Assembly (NCBI GenBank): GCA_945869195.1
Contig: CAMBNV010000001.1
Location: 310,001 to 374,000, forward strand
DNA length: 64,000 bases
Direction of reading: 5' to 3'
Origin: Gemmatimonas phototrophica
Lineage (GTDB): Bacteria > Gemmatimonadota > Gemmatimonadetes > Gemmatimonadales > Gemmatimonadaceae
Shown one piece after another: positions 16,765 through 25,859 of the stretch. The first letter of the stretch is position 1. Every line of letters starts with the position of its first letter. Both the position numbers and the translations under genes were made by a program. The notes under the pieces are model-generated. The model ran no database searches. It had not been told where the DNA came from and saw only the letters and a list, made by a program, of their open reading frames with translations.

Positions 16765-17519
16765 GCGCCAGTTACTCACCTGACGAGATGATGACCATCG
16801 CGGCCGCCCGCCGACTGACGAACGGTGCAGTCTGTTTCGTTGGCATCGGCCTGCCGAGCGCCGCCTGCAACCTTGCCCGACTAACGCATGCGCCGGACCT
16901 GGTGCTCATCTACGAATCAGGGACGGTGGGCACCCGGCCGAATGTACTGCCGCTTTCCATCGGGGATGGCGAGTTAGCCGAGACGGCGCACAGCGTGATC
17001 CCCCTCCCAGAGATCTTCACGCACTACCTGCAGCGCGGACGCGTGGATGTAGGCTTCCTCGGCGCGGCGCAGGTCGACCGATTCGGGAAGCTCAACAGTA
17101 CGGTGATTGGGGCATACGCCCGCCCCACCGTGCGACTGCCTGGGTCCGGCGGCGCACCAGAGATCGCGTCGCAGGCGCGGGAAGTATTCGTGGTGATGAA
17201 GCAGACGACGCGCACCTTCGTGTCGTCGCTCGACTTCACAACGAGTGCGGGGCGGCCGAGTGCGATCATCACCGACCTCGGGGTGTTCAGACCCAACGGT
17301 GAGGCGCGCGAGATGGTGCTGGCGGAACTGTACGACGGGGTGACCCCAGCTCAGGTGCAGGCCGCATGCGGGTGGCCACTACGCACCGTCGCGACGATCG
17401 CGACGGTCAGCCCGCCGGCGAATGAAGAACTTCGCGTACTCCGCGATCTGCACCAACGCACCAAAGCGGCACATGCCACTCGCGTTCGAATCACCCTGCC
17501 AACATCTGGTGTCCGATGA
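16761..17519 (+). CDS. CoA-transferase subunit B (GctB-like)
   Basis: A 252-aa beta subunit started at GTG 16761, overlapping the A-subunit stop (GTGA). The catalytic glutamate is expected in LIYESGTVGTRP, which fits the E-x-G motif of glutaconate CoA-transferase-like B subunits rather than the SENG of PcaJ/SCOT. Further family stretches are VDVGFLGAAQVDRFGKLNST and ITDLGVF. The Glu forms a covalent CoA-thioester intermediate in the known family. It overlaps the second aminotransferase start by ATGA. Confidence 0.86.
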   Translation: MSASYSPDEMMTIAAARRLTNGAVCFVGIGLPSAACNLARLTHAPDLVLIYESGTVGTRPNVLPLSIGDGELAETAHSVIPLPEIFTHYLQRGRVDVGFLGAAQVDRFGKLNSTVIGAYARPTVRLPGSGGAPEIASQAREVFVVMKQTTRTFVSSLDFTTSAGRPSAIITDLGVFRPNGEAREMVLAELYDGVTPAQVQAACGWPLRTVATIATVSPPANEELRVLRDLHQRTKAAHATRVRITLPTSGVR

Positions 17520-18838
17520 AAAGTCCCCATATCCGCACCCCCCTCCCCGGCCCCAACGCCCTCGCCCTCATCGCTCGCGATGCGAAGGTCGTCTCTCCGT
17601 CTTATCCGCGCGATTACCCATTCGCGATGTCGCACGGCAAGGGCGCCGAAGTCTGGGATGTCGATGGTAACCGATTCCTCGACTTCGCGGCCGGCATCGC
17701 CGTCTGCTCCACCGGACATTCGCATCCGGAGGTCGTCAAGGCGATCACCGACGCGGCGCAGGGATTCCTCCATATCTCCAGCGACTACTGGCACGAGCGT
17801 CAGGTCCGACTCGGGGAGCGCATCGCCGAGGTGAAGCCGATGGGCGACGAGCCCGTGATGAGCTTCATGTGCCAGAGCGGCACCGAGGCCGTAGAGGGCG
17901 CGCTCAAGCTCGCGCGATATGTCACCGGCCGATCGCGCTTGATCGGTTTTCTCGGTGGGTTTCATGGCCGGACGATGGGGTCGCTCGCCTTCACGAGCAG
18001 TAAGTACACGCAGCAGGCGGGCTTCTTCCCCACGATGCCCGGCGTGACACACGTCCCCTATCCCAACAACTATCGGCCGCTCTTCGCCGGTGACGACCAG
18101 GGAACGGCGGTGCTGGAGTACATCGAGAAGGTGCTCTTCCAGCACAACCTGCCGGCCAAGGAGGTCGCAGGGATTCTGATTGAACCGATCCAGGGCGAGG
18201 GCGGTTACGTCGTGCCGCCCGACGGATTCCTACAAGGACTGCGCGCACTTTGCGATCGGCACGGCATTATGCTGATCTTCGACGAAGTCCAGTCGGGGGT
18301 AGGTCGTACCGGAAAGATGTTCGCGGCACATCACGTGGGCGTTGTGCCCGACATTATGACGCTCGCCAAGGGACTTGGGAGCGGGATGCCGATCGGTCTG
18401 GTAATCGCGAAGAAGCAACACATGGAGCAGTGGAAGCGTGGGGCGCACGGCAACACCTTCGGTGGCAATCCCCTCTGCTGCGCAGCGGCGCTCGCGACAC
18501 TCGACCTCGTGGAGCGCGAGTACATGGCCAATGCCGCCGTGGTCGGTGCCTACTTCATGCAGCGCCTACGTGACTGGCAGACGCGCGAGCCGAGCATCGG
18601 CGAGGTCCGCGGCCGCGGGCTTATGATCGGAATGGAGTTCGTCAATGGCGACGGCGACAAGACGCCCGCACCGAAGCTCTGCGACGACCTCGTGACGCGG
18701 GCGTACCACAACGGACTCATTCTTCTGTCGTGCGGCGTGAGCACGTTGCGGTTTATGCCGCCGCTATTGATTTCGCGTGCGGATGTCGACGAGGCGATGA
18801 TCATCTTGGAGACGAGTTTAGCCGAGGTGCGAGTCTAG
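17516..18838 (+). CDS. Class III aminotransferase, GabT/acetylornithine type
   Basis: A 440-aa PLP enzyme whose ATG overlaps the CoA-transferase B stop as ATGA. Class III motifs: MCQSGTEAVEGALKLAR, LIGFLGGFHGRTMGSLAFT, GILIEPIQGEGGYVVPP, LIFDEVQSGVGRTGKMFA, and the PLP Lys in IMTLAKGLGSGMPIG. These are closest to 4-aminobutyrate, 5-aminovalerate or acetylornithine aminotransferases. It closes a four-gene coupled unit with another aminotransferase and a CoA-transferase. Conversion of an omega-amino acid to a semialdehyde is a reasonable inference. A succinate-semialdehyde dehydrogenase is encoded elsewhere in the window (46443-47915). Confidence 0.88.
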   Translation: MKSPHIRTPLPGPNALALIARDAKVVSPSYPRDYPFAMSHGKGAEVWDVDGNRFLDFAAGIAVCSTGHSHPEVVKAITDAAQGFLHISSDYWHERQVRLGERIAEVKPMGDEPVMSFMCQSGTEAVEGALKLARYVTGRSRLIGFLGGFHGRTMGSLAFTSSKYTQQAGFFPTMPGVTHVPYPNNYRPLFAGDDQGTAVLEYIEKVLFQHNLPAKEVAGILIEPIQGEGGYVVPPDGFLQGLRALCDRHGIMLIFDEVQSGVGRTGKMFAAHHVGVVPDIMTLAKGLGSGMPIGLVIAKKQHMEQWKRGAHGNTFGGNPLCCAAALATLDLVEREYMANAAVVGAYFMQRLRDWQTREPSIGEVRGRGLMIGMEFVNGDGDKTPAPKLCDDLVTRAYHNGLILLSCGVSTLRFMPPLLISRADVDEAMIILETSLAEVRV

Positions 18839-18911
18839 CCAGTCGCTACGGGTGATGGTCAACGGTGGAGTCGGAACAGTTAGCACGCTCGTCGTCGCGC
18901 CCAGGGGAGAG

Positions 18912-20462
18912 CTACGGTCGAGGCGGCGCCTTCCGGGGGATTCGCTCGTCCGACATCGCCGCGTGATACACGTACGACGCCATGATCGTCGCGTTCTTCA
19001 TCAGATCCTCGGCCTGGATCATGTCGAAAAAATCGAGATTCGTGTGCCCACCCGTCCCCGGTGTACGGTCCTGCAGGAACTGGAAGCCCGGGAGACCCAC
19101 CTCGTCGAACGCGATGTGATCGGTGCTCCCCACACTCTGATTCGAGACCGCGGTCATGCCGAGGTCGCGGAACGGTTCCATCCAGGCAGCGAGGTGCGCG
19201 CGCGCCTGTTCGTTGCCCTGAAGGTAGATGCCGCGGTACTGGCCCGCCCCGTAATCCTGATTGAAGTACGCCGAGAGCTTTTCGTACGCCGGCTTCACGC
19301 CAGCGCCGCCAGTGCGTGGATCACCGAAGTGCGCGCGCACGTACGCGCGCGACCCGTAGAGCCCCTGCTCCTCCCCTGACCAGAGTCCAATACGAATCGT
19401 GCGCTTCGGTCTCACCCCGATCGCGCGCAAAATGCGCATCGCCTCGAGCGCGACGGCGACGCCTGACGTGTTGTCGCTTGCGTTGGGGCTCGCGTGCCAG
19501 GTGTCGAGATGCGCGCCCAGCATTACGACCTCACCGCGCGGATCGGTACCTGGGATCTCGCCGACGAGGTTCACCGCCTTCTGCACCTGCGCACCGATGC
19601 GGTTGCGTACCTCGACCTCAACCTGAACCCCGAGGCCGCGCTTGAGAATGCGATACATCCGGTTGTAGTGCTCCGGCGTAACGGCAACAATCGCCGGCGA
19701 GGCGAGCATCCCCGCGCGCGACCAGCCGTCTTCTCGCGAGCCCGGGCGAGAGAAGCCTCGCACGGCGCCGAGCCAGCCGCTCTCGCTCTGCAGCACGACC
19801 GCGACGCCCTCGGCGGCGTAAAACGTGATCTTCTCCGCCGCGGTAAGTAGATCGGGGTTCCGGATCGCGCGCGCCGGCACCGGACGAGCGGGTACGATGG
19901 TGACCCGCTCGAGCGCCTCGAGCTGATCCTGCGTGTAGCGCGGTACGCCGTTGGTGAGCGGGCCTAAGTCGATCACCGGTGGCGGGGTGACGAGCACCGC
20001 TTTTCCGCGGAGCGTGCCGCGCAGGGCCTCAACGTCACGGTGCGTCTGAAGATCAACGATCACCGCGTCTGCAATCTGTTTGCCGTTCGTACTGTTGGTG
20101 TGCGCAATCGGATACCCGACCATCGGCTGATAGTCGGGCGCAACTAGGTGCAACGAGACATACTCGTTGTCCCAGGTGACACCGTAGTCCATGTACGGCT
20201 CGGCGGCGACGTTCACGAGACCGATACGCTTCATCTCCGCCTGCACCCAGCTCTGCGCCCGTTGCATGTCGTTCGACATGGTGAGACGCGCGCCGAGCAC
20301 GTCGGCGATATAGGCCTCGTACTCCATGACTTGCGAGTGCTGGAGCCCCTCCTCGCGAATCTTTGCGACGGTAGCCCAGTCCACGTTGACGGCCTTGTTG
20401 AACGCGGTCGCGCCAAGGAGGACCAGGGCGACAAGGGGGATAGGCCTGATAGATCGAGTCAT
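18912..20462 (-). CDS. Secreted M28 family peptidase with PA domain
   Basis: A 516-aa zinc aminopeptidase-like protein, with AGGAG ahead of its ATG at 20460-20462. The N-terminus is a signal peptide (RPIPLVALVLLGATAF). A PA-type insert covers roughly residues 110-290. Co-catalytic zinc ligands of M28 are visible: His in MLGAHLDTWH, Asp in ASDNTSGV, the GluGlu pair in SGEEQGLYGS, Asp in FNQDYGAGQ, and the last His in GGHTNLDFF. It probably removes N-terminal residues from peptides in the periplasm or outside. It lies 30 bp downstream of the dimethylglycine dehydrogenase gene and may share its transcript. Confidence 0.9.
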   Translation of the reverse strand: MTRSIRPIPLVALVLLGATAFNKAVNVDWATVAKIREEGLQHSQVMEYEAYIADVLGARLTMSNDMQRAQSWVQAEMKRIGLVNVAAEPYMDYGVTWDNEYVSLHLVAPDYQPMVGYPIAHTNSTNGKQIADAVIVDLQTHRDVEALRGTLRGKAVLVTPPPVIDLGPLTNGVPRYTQDQLEALERVTIVPARPVPARAIRNPDLLTAAEKITFYAAEGVAVVLQSESGWLGAVRGFSRPGSREDGWSRAGMLASPAIVAVTPEHYNRMYRILKRGLGVQVEVEVRNRIGAQVQKAVNLVGEIPGTDPRGEVVMLGAHLDTWHASPNASDNTSGVAVALEAMRILRAIGVRPKRTIRIGLWSGEEQGLYGSRAYVRAHFGDPRTGGAGVKPAYEKLSAYFNQDYGAGQYRGIYLQGNEQARAHLAAWMEPFRDLGMTAVSNQSVGSTDHIAFDEVGLPGFQFLQDRTPGTGGHTNLDFFDMIQAEDLMKNATIMASYVYHAAMSDERIPRKAPPRP

Positions 20463-20492
20463 GTCGAAGCTCCTGTAGGGAACAGCACGAGA

Positions 20493-22985
20493 TTACGCCT
20501 TGATTCGAGACATCTCCGGGTCGTACATCGGCCTGAGCGAGACGACCGCCGGATAGCGCTTGCCCGCGATCTCGACGTCCCAGGTCCCCGCCCTGAGCCA
20601 TGCCTCGTCGATCGGTACGCTGGCCCGCTCGACCATCACGAGCCCCACCGCGCCGCCGAGCGTGTGCCCGTACGACGCGGCACGCACATAGCCCATCGCC
20701 AGACCGTCGCGGCGCACGACCTCGGCGTGGAAGAGCAACGGCTCAGGGTCTCTCACGAGCAGTTGTACCAGTTTTTTCTTGATGCCAGTCGCCTTCTTTG
20801 CGAGCACGGCCGCCTTGCCGATAAACGATGGCTTTTTGAGATCGACCGCAAAGCCGAGCCCGACCTCAAGTACGCTGTCGGTGTTGTCGATGTCGTGCCC
20901 GTAGTCGCGGTACGCTTTCTCCATACGAAGACTCGCCAGCGCTTTGAGTCCTGCGTGCCGGAGGCCGACGGACTCACCCTGAGCGACGAGTAGGTCATAC
21001 ACCTGCACCGCCTGCTCCGTGGGGATGTAAAGCTCGTAGCCGAGCTCGCCGAGGTAGGTGATGCGCACGAGGAGCACCCGTGCAAAGCCGATATCGACCT
21101 CTCGCGCAGTGCGGAACGGGAAGACGCCGTTGGAGATGTCTGCGGTGGTGATCTGCTGGAGCAACTCCCGCGAGCGTGGCCCCTGAATGTTGATCTGCGC
21201 ATAGGCGCTCGTCACGTCGGTAGTGAAGCAGTGCGCCTCGGCCGGCGTGTGACGCTTGATCCAGGTCTCCACGTGCCGGTGTGCATTGTCGGCGGCGACG
21301 ACCAGATACTGATGGCCGACATTGCCAGCACCGAAGGTGGTATCAAGCTTCGTAACCGTGAGGTCCGCCTCGAGCGTACCTCCTTCGTTGAGCCACTGCG
21401 TGTAGGTCGTGCGCCCACTCTCGCCATTCACTGAGTTGGCAGAGATCTGATCGAGCACAATCCCGGCGTCGCGCCCCTGCACGAGAAACTTTGACATGAA
21501 CGACATGTCCATGAGGATCACGGCATTGCGGCAGGCGTCATGCTCGGCCTTCCAGTTGGCCCAGCTCGACGGACGACCGAACGTGAGCAGCTCTTGCTCC
21601 GGCGCGACCCCGTCGGGTGTGTACCAGTCGGCGCCCTCCCAGCCACTCACGTCCTTAAACCAGGCGCCCCGCGCTAGGAGGCGCTCGTGGATTGCCGCGC
21701 GTTTTGCACCGCGCGCGGTGACCATCGAGCGGTTAGGGTAGTGCGTCTGGTACACCATGCCAAGCGACTCGACGGTCCGGGTGCGTCGATACTCGGGGTT
21801 GGCCTGATACTTGTGCAGTCGGTCGAGATGAAAACCCGTCATGTCGACGTCAGGCCGGCCGCTGAGCATCCAGTGTGCCATCGCGCGCCCGACGCCGCCG
21901 CCGGTGAGAATGCCGATCGAGTTGAGTCCGGCCGCGACGAAATAGTTCTTCAGTTCGGGTGCCTCGCCAAGGCAGGGACGTAAGTCCGGCGTAAACGACT
22001 CGGGACCGCAGAAGAGTTTACGCACGCCCGTCTGCAGGGAGATTGGGACACGCTTCATGGCCGTCTCGATGTACTGGCCCATGCGATCCCAGTCGGGCGG
22101 AATCTCGCCGAAAGCGAAGTCATCGGGGATGCCCTCGATCTTCCAGGGCGCACAGACCGGCTCGAAGAGACCGATCATCAGGCCACCGCCCTCTTCGCGA
22201 AAGTAGCCAAATGAGGCTGGATCCTCGAGGACAGGCCACGACTTAGAGACGCCCGCGATCTCATCGGTGAGCAGGTAGTAGTGTTCGGCCGCCTGGAGCG
22301 GCACGGTCACTCCGGCCTGCGCACCGATCTGCCGTCCCCACGCGCCGCCGCAGTTGATGACCATCTCGCAGGTGATGTCACCGCGCGAAGTGCGGACTCC
22401 GGTGACTGCGCCCTGCGACGTGATCAGTCCGGTCGCAGCGACGCCCTCGAGGATCGTGGCCCCCTGCATCCTCGCACCCTTCGCGAGCGCCATCGTGACG
22501 TCGACCGGGTCGACGCGGCCGTCCTCCTTCACGTAAAAGCCCGCGAGAATGTCGTCGGTGCGCGCAATCGGGAAGAGCGCCTCGATCTCGTTAGGGGAGA
22601 TCTCGTGGACATCTACGCCGCAGTAGCGATTGAAAGTCGAGACGCGACGGTACTCCTCAAGCCGGTCCTTGTCCGCAGCACACTCGATGAATCCCACGGG
22701 CTTAAAGCCGGTGGCCTGCCCCGTCTCGGCTTCGAGGCGCGCGTACAGATCGCGGGTGTACTTGCGAAACTCGGTCGATGTCTCCGAGGTAGAGCCGAAC
22801 GTCACCATGAGACCGGCCGAGTGCCAGGTGGTGCCAGCGGTGAGCTGGTGTCGCTCGAGGAGCACCACGTCACGGCAGCCCATGTGCGCGAGATGATACG
22901 CGACCGAGCACCCGATTACACCGCCGCCGATGACGACGATGCGGGCGTGAGTTGGGACCTGATCCGGCGCCGGGGATTGCGACAT
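20493..22985 (-). CDS. Dimethylglycine/sarcosine dehydrogenase-type FAD protein with GcvT domain
   Basis: An 830-aa two-part protein. The N-terminal half is a DAO-type flavoprotein: IVVIGGGVIGCSVAYHLA, then TAGTTWHSAGL, where the His after Trp is the covalent FAD attachment site of DMGDH/SARDH. The C-terminal 400 residues are an aminomethyltransferase (GcvT) domain pair with INIQGPRSRELLQQ and YLGELGYELYIP. Family members demethylate dimethylglycine or sarcosine and hand formaldehyde to tetrahydrofolate in the cytoplasm. Length matches the family (about 810-860). Whether dimethylglycine or sarcosine is used cannot be told. A -10-like TATCAT lies about 40 bp upstream. Confidence 0.9.
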   Translation of the reverse strand: MSQSPAPDQVPTHARIVVIGGGVIGCSVAYHLAHMGCRDVVLLERHQLTAGTTWHSAGLMVTFGSTSETSTEFRKYTRDLYARLEAETGQATGFKPVGFIECAADKDRLEEYRRVSTFNRYCGVDVHEISPNEIEALFPIARTDDILAGFYVKEDGRVDPVDVTMALAKGARMQGATILEGVAATGLITSQGAVTGVRTSRGDITCEMVINCGGAWGRQIGAQAGVTVPLQAAEHYYLLTDEIAGVSKSWPVLEDPASFGYFREEGGGLMIGLFEPVCAPWKIEGIPDDFAFGEIPPDWDRMGQYIETAMKRVPISLQTGVRKLFCGPESFTPDLRPCLGEAPELKNYFVAAGLNSIGILTGGGVGRAMAHWMLSGRPDVDMTGFHLDRLHKYQANPEYRRTRTVESLGMVYQTHYPNRSMVTARGAKRAAIHERLLARGAWFKDVSGWEGADWYTPDGVAPEQELLTFGRPSSWANWKAEHDACRNAVILMDMSFMSKFLVQGRDAGIVLDQISANSVNGESGRTTYTQWLNEGGTLEADLTVTKLDTTFGAGNVGHQYLVVAADNAHRHVETWIKRHTPAEAHCFTTDVTSAYAQINIQGPRSRELLQQITTADISNGVFPFRTAREVDIGFARVLLVRITYLGELGYELYIPTEQAVQVYDLLVAQGESVGLRHAGLKALASLRMEKAYRDYGHDIDNTDSVLEVGLGFAVDLKKPSFIGKAAVLAKKATGIKKKLVQLLVRDPEPLLFHAEVVRRDGLAMGYVRAASYGHTLGGAVGLVMVERASVPIDEAWLRAGTWDVEIAGKRYPAVVSLRPMYDPEMSRIKA

Positions 22986-23024
22986 GCGCGTCCTGTTGGG
23001 AGTCCGAGAAAGTGACGCTGACGT

Positions 23025-23030
23025 ATGATA
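23025..23030 (-). promoter_or_regulatory. Candidate -10 box for the dimethylglycine dehydrogenase gene
   Basis: On the minus strand TATCAT occurs about 40 bp before the ATG at 22985, leaving room for a short leader with CAGGA before the start. No convincing -35 was found, so this is a weak call. Confidence 0.25.
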
Positions 23031-23176
23031 TTCTCTGGGCGCGAGGCCGGCCAGCGTGCCTCGCGCTTCGACCGCACGGCCGTCGCCGCCGCACGAGCCG
23101 CTGGGCAGCCGACCGGACGCGCGATGATATTTGGAGACGCTAGGCTATCTCACTCGTCCAGCCAACACTCGCGATC

Positions 23177-23404
23177 ATGAAAAAGCGGTCCAGCTCCGTT
23201 GCCAAGTCTCCGCTACAGGCTGACGCCATGACCAAGCCGGTGGTGCTCCTGACGGGTGGAAATCCAAAAATCGCGAAGGTCGACGGCGACGCAGCCGTAC
23301 AGTCCTACATCGCGGCAATGCCTGCCTGGAACCGCGACATCGGCAAACGCCTCGACGCGCGCGCGCACCAGCGTTTCGTGAGAAGTGGGCGCCGGGGAGA
23401 GTGA
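23177..23404 (+). pseudogene. DUF1801-like protein, 5' remnant
   Basis: The frame gives 75 aa. The first about 60 residues resemble the N-terminus of DUF1801 proteins: VLLTGGNPKIAKVDGDAAVQ, then SYIAAMPAWNRDIGKRLDA. Normal proteins of the family run to 120-150 aa, with a conserved C-terminal half that is absent. After LDA (about 23357) the frame continues as arginine-rich noise over the opposite-strand remnant. It therefore looks cut by a deletion at about 23340-23370. Recognition is from memory of family members, so the name is moderately sure and the truncation is clear if the name is right. Confidence 0.55.
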
Positions 23405-23455
23405 CCCCGATCGCGGAGCGCAGGCCATAAGGAGTAGCAGGAGTAGGAGTCGCAT
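23360..23455 (-). pseudogene. Lipoprotein gene, 5' remnant
   Basis: On the minus strand an ATG at 23453-23455 opens MRLLLLLLLMACAPRSGS, a short signal peptide with a lipobox (LMAC), followed by about 20 plausible residues ending RVEAFA. Homology-like character is lost at the same point where the opposing DUF1801-like frame stops making sense. The two 5' remnants face each other, as expected if a deletion removed both 3' ends. The remaining frame runs to 23213 but is the reverse of the DUF1801-like coding sequence. Confidence 0.4.
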
Positions 23456-23603
23456 AGAGCACGAGCGTAGCCACGCGCGGAGTCCTCGGCAACCTGAGGC
23501 GCCCTACCCCCCGTGCCGTTCGGCTCTGTCGGGGATTCGCCTACCCGGTATCAGGCGGCCGCCCGACGTCTTCAGGTGCATCCAAGTGGTACCGTGAACG
23601 GAT

Positions 23604-23850
23604 GACCAATCCCCCTCCCTCCTGTTCGGTGCCGGCTCGTGTCACGCGTGCCATGGCGCGGACGCGAAGCAGGGCACCGTCCGCCCGATCTCACGGATCC
23701 TCTCTGGCTACATCGCGACGGCAGCTCGAACGGGGTCACGATTGGCGTCTCAATGCCGAAGCAATTCTCGAGCATGATGCCGACCTGTGGCGGCACTCCG
23801 CTCACCCACGCGCAATCGCTGCGTTCGTCTACCGGCTCTCGCACAAGTAG
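23604..23850 (+). pseudogene. c-type cytochrome pseudogene with two frameshifts
   Basis: Reading three frames in turn reconstructs a small monohaem cytochrome c. Frame ending at 23639+1: LFGAGSCHACHGADAKQGT, with the CHACH haem site at 23640-23654. The next frame reads PPDLTDPLWLHRDGSSNG and MPKQFSSMMPTCGGTPLTHAQ around 23690-23810, matching the PDLTD-W and MP-GG-LT parts of these proteins. The last frame reads AIAAFVYRLSHK and stops at 23850, like the usual AVAAYVYSLSH end. Two frame changes are needed, near 23680 and 23815. Real decay and sequencing or assembly indels cannot be told apart here. The region 23456-23603 shows nothing else recognisable. Confidence 0.65.
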
Positions 23851-24014
23851 TCCCGCAAGGGCAGGTGCCTGGCGGTGAACTAGGCCGGGGATCCCGCCCC
23901 ACCCTGATGCGTCTGGTGGACGATGACGACACCGGCCTCCGGGCTGAACGCCGCGCGGGGCCGGAACGTAGATTTTCGAACCGTTCAGGCACCATCCCCC
24001 CAGTTGGAGCACAG

Positions 24015-25829
24015 ATGCGGACCATTGGCCTCGCCCGATTCGCGATCCTCCTGCCGGTCGTTTCGGTCGCGTCGCTCGTCGGCGCGCAGTCGGCAGCGAA
24101 GGTCAACCGCTACGGCAATCCAGCGACGATGCGTCCGGCGCCCACGGCGGGCGCGATCTCGGCGCGTGACCTCCAGATCCGCCTCTACCAGTTCGCCGAC
24201 GACTCGATGCAGGGCCGTCAGGTCGGTCGCAACGGCAACAGAAAGGGCACCGACTACCTCGCGGCCGAGATGAAGCGACTCGGACTCGTACCGATGGGCG
24301 ACAACGGCACCTACTTCCAGTCGTTGCCGTACCATCTGCGCAAGTTCACCGCGAGCTCGCGCGTGACGGTCAACGGCAATCCAATCGCCTGGAATCAGGA
24401 CGTGGTCGCGGTGCCAGGGCAGCGCGCACCGCGGGCGGTGACTGGCGCTGAGGTGATCTTCGGTGGCACGACGGGCGACACGTTGATGCAGATTAGCGCG
24501 GCAGAGGCCGCGGGAAAGTTCGTGGTACTGCTCCCGGCGCCGGGACGACGCGGAGCCGGCGGGCCGCAGGGTCCCCAGGCGTTCGGCGGCGGATCCCGTG
24601 CGGGCGGCCCGCCAGCGCCGAGCCGGTTTGCCAACGCGGCCGCGGTGGCGACGATCGATCTCGATGACCTGACGCTCGTTCAGCGTGCCGCGATCAACGA
24701 ACCCACCGTCGCCTCGCAGATCGGCGCCGCACGTGGTGGACCGCCGAGTGGTGCTGCGGCAGTCGTCGACACGATTGCGATGCTGCGGCAGGAGATCGCG
24801 GCGCTGCAACCGCAGGCAACGTTCCGCATAACGCGTGGCGGGGCGGCGGCGCTCTTTTCGCGGACGCGACTCGAGAACATCGCGGCCGGAACCAAGGGTG
24901 GTACGGTCAACGCATCCCTTGAGTTCGTGGAGCTTCCGACCGAGTTCGCGCGCAATGTGATTGCGATGCTCCCAGGCAGCGACCCGGTATTACGCCACCA
25001 GTATGTCGCGGTCGGCGCGCACAATGACCATGTCGGATTCACGACGCCGGCCGACAAGGATTCGATCAAAGCATTCAACGACCAGCGCGTGCGCTGGATG
25101 CTCGCGAACAACATGGCGTCGCCGACGATTGAGGTCTTGATGACGTTCAGGGTCAATATGGACAGCATCCGCCGCGTTCATCCGGTCGCGCGGCTCGACT
25201 CAATCAATAACGGTGCCGACGACGACGGCTCCGGATCGATGGGTGTGCTCGAGGTGGCCGAATCGATGGTCGCCATGCCGGTGAAGCCGAAGCGGTCCAC
25301 GCTGTTCATCTGGCACACCGGTGAAGAAGCGGGGCTCTTGGGTTCGGCGTTCTTCACGCGCAATCCCACGGTGCCGCTCGACTCGGTGGTCGCGCAGATC
25401 AACGTCGACATGATCGGTCGCGGCCGCGCGGAGGACCTACCGGGCGGCGGCAACGACTTTGTCGGCGTGATCGGGTCCTTCTTCGACTCCAAGGATCTCG
25501 GCGAGACGGTCAAGGCGTCGAACAGCAAGCAGGGACGGCCGCTCGCGCTCGACTACAAGTTCGACGATCCGATCGCGTGGGCCGGCTACAACAACCTCTA
25601 CGGGCGCAGCGATCACTTCAACTACGCGCGCGAAGGCGTGCCGGTCGCTTTCTTCTTCACCGGCCTGCACGGGGACTATCACCAGCGCAGCGACGAGGCC
25701 GAGTTCATCGACTACCCGCACTATGCGAGGATCACGACGCTCCTGCGCGATGTGACGGTCGACGTCGGGAACGGGCCGCGGCCGCGGCTCAATGGGTCGA
25801 AGCCGGCGCGGCCGAAGCCCATCCCGTAA
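24015..25829 (+). CDS. Secreted M28 family peptidase
   Basis: A 604-aa exported zinc peptidase. GGAG at 24006-24009 is five bases from the ATG at 24015; the longer open frame from 23787 covers the cytochrome remnant. The signal peptide is MRTIGLARFAILLPVVSVAS. M28 ligands: His in AVGAHNDHVGF, Asp in NNGADDDGSGSMG, GluGlu in HTGEEAGLLGSAFF, Asp in INVDMIGRG, and the terminal His in GLHGDYHQRSDE. A PA-like segment with a proline/glycine-rich loop (PAPGRRGAGGPQGPQ) lies at about residues 140-215. It is probably a peptide scavenger. It is convergent with the next M28 gene. Confidence 0.9.
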   Translation: MRTIGLARFAILLPVVSVASLVGAQSAAKVNRYGNPATMRPAPTAGAISARDLQIRLYQFADDSMQGRQVGRNGNRKGTDYLAAEMKRLGLVPMGDNGTYFQSLPYHLRKFTASSRVTVNGNPIAWNQDVVAVPGQRAPRAVTGAEVIFGGTTGDTLMQISAAEAAGKFVVLLPAPGRRGAGGPQGPQAFGGGSRAGGPPAPSRFANAAAVATIDLDDLTLVQRAAINEPTVASQIGAARGGPPSGAAAVVDTIAMLRQEIAALQPQATFRITRGGAAALFSRTRLENIAAGTKGGTVNASLEFVELPTEFARNVIAMLPGSDPVLRHQYVAVGAHNDHVGFTTPADKDSIKAFNDQRVRWMLANNMASPTIEVLMTFRVNMDSIRRVHPVARLDSINNGADDDGSGSMGVLEVAESMVAMPVKPKRSTLFIWHTGEEAGLLGSAFFTRNPTVPLDSVVAQINVDMIGRGRAEDLPGGGNDFVGVIGSFFDSKDLGETVKASNSKQGRPLALDYKFDDPIAWAGYNNLYGRSDHFNYAREGVPVAFFFTGLHGDYHQRSDEAEFIDYPHYARITTLLRDVTVDVGNGPRPRLNGSKPARPKPIP

Positions 25830-25859
25830 GGCGGAGGCGACTGAGCCCGCTCCAGCGGA

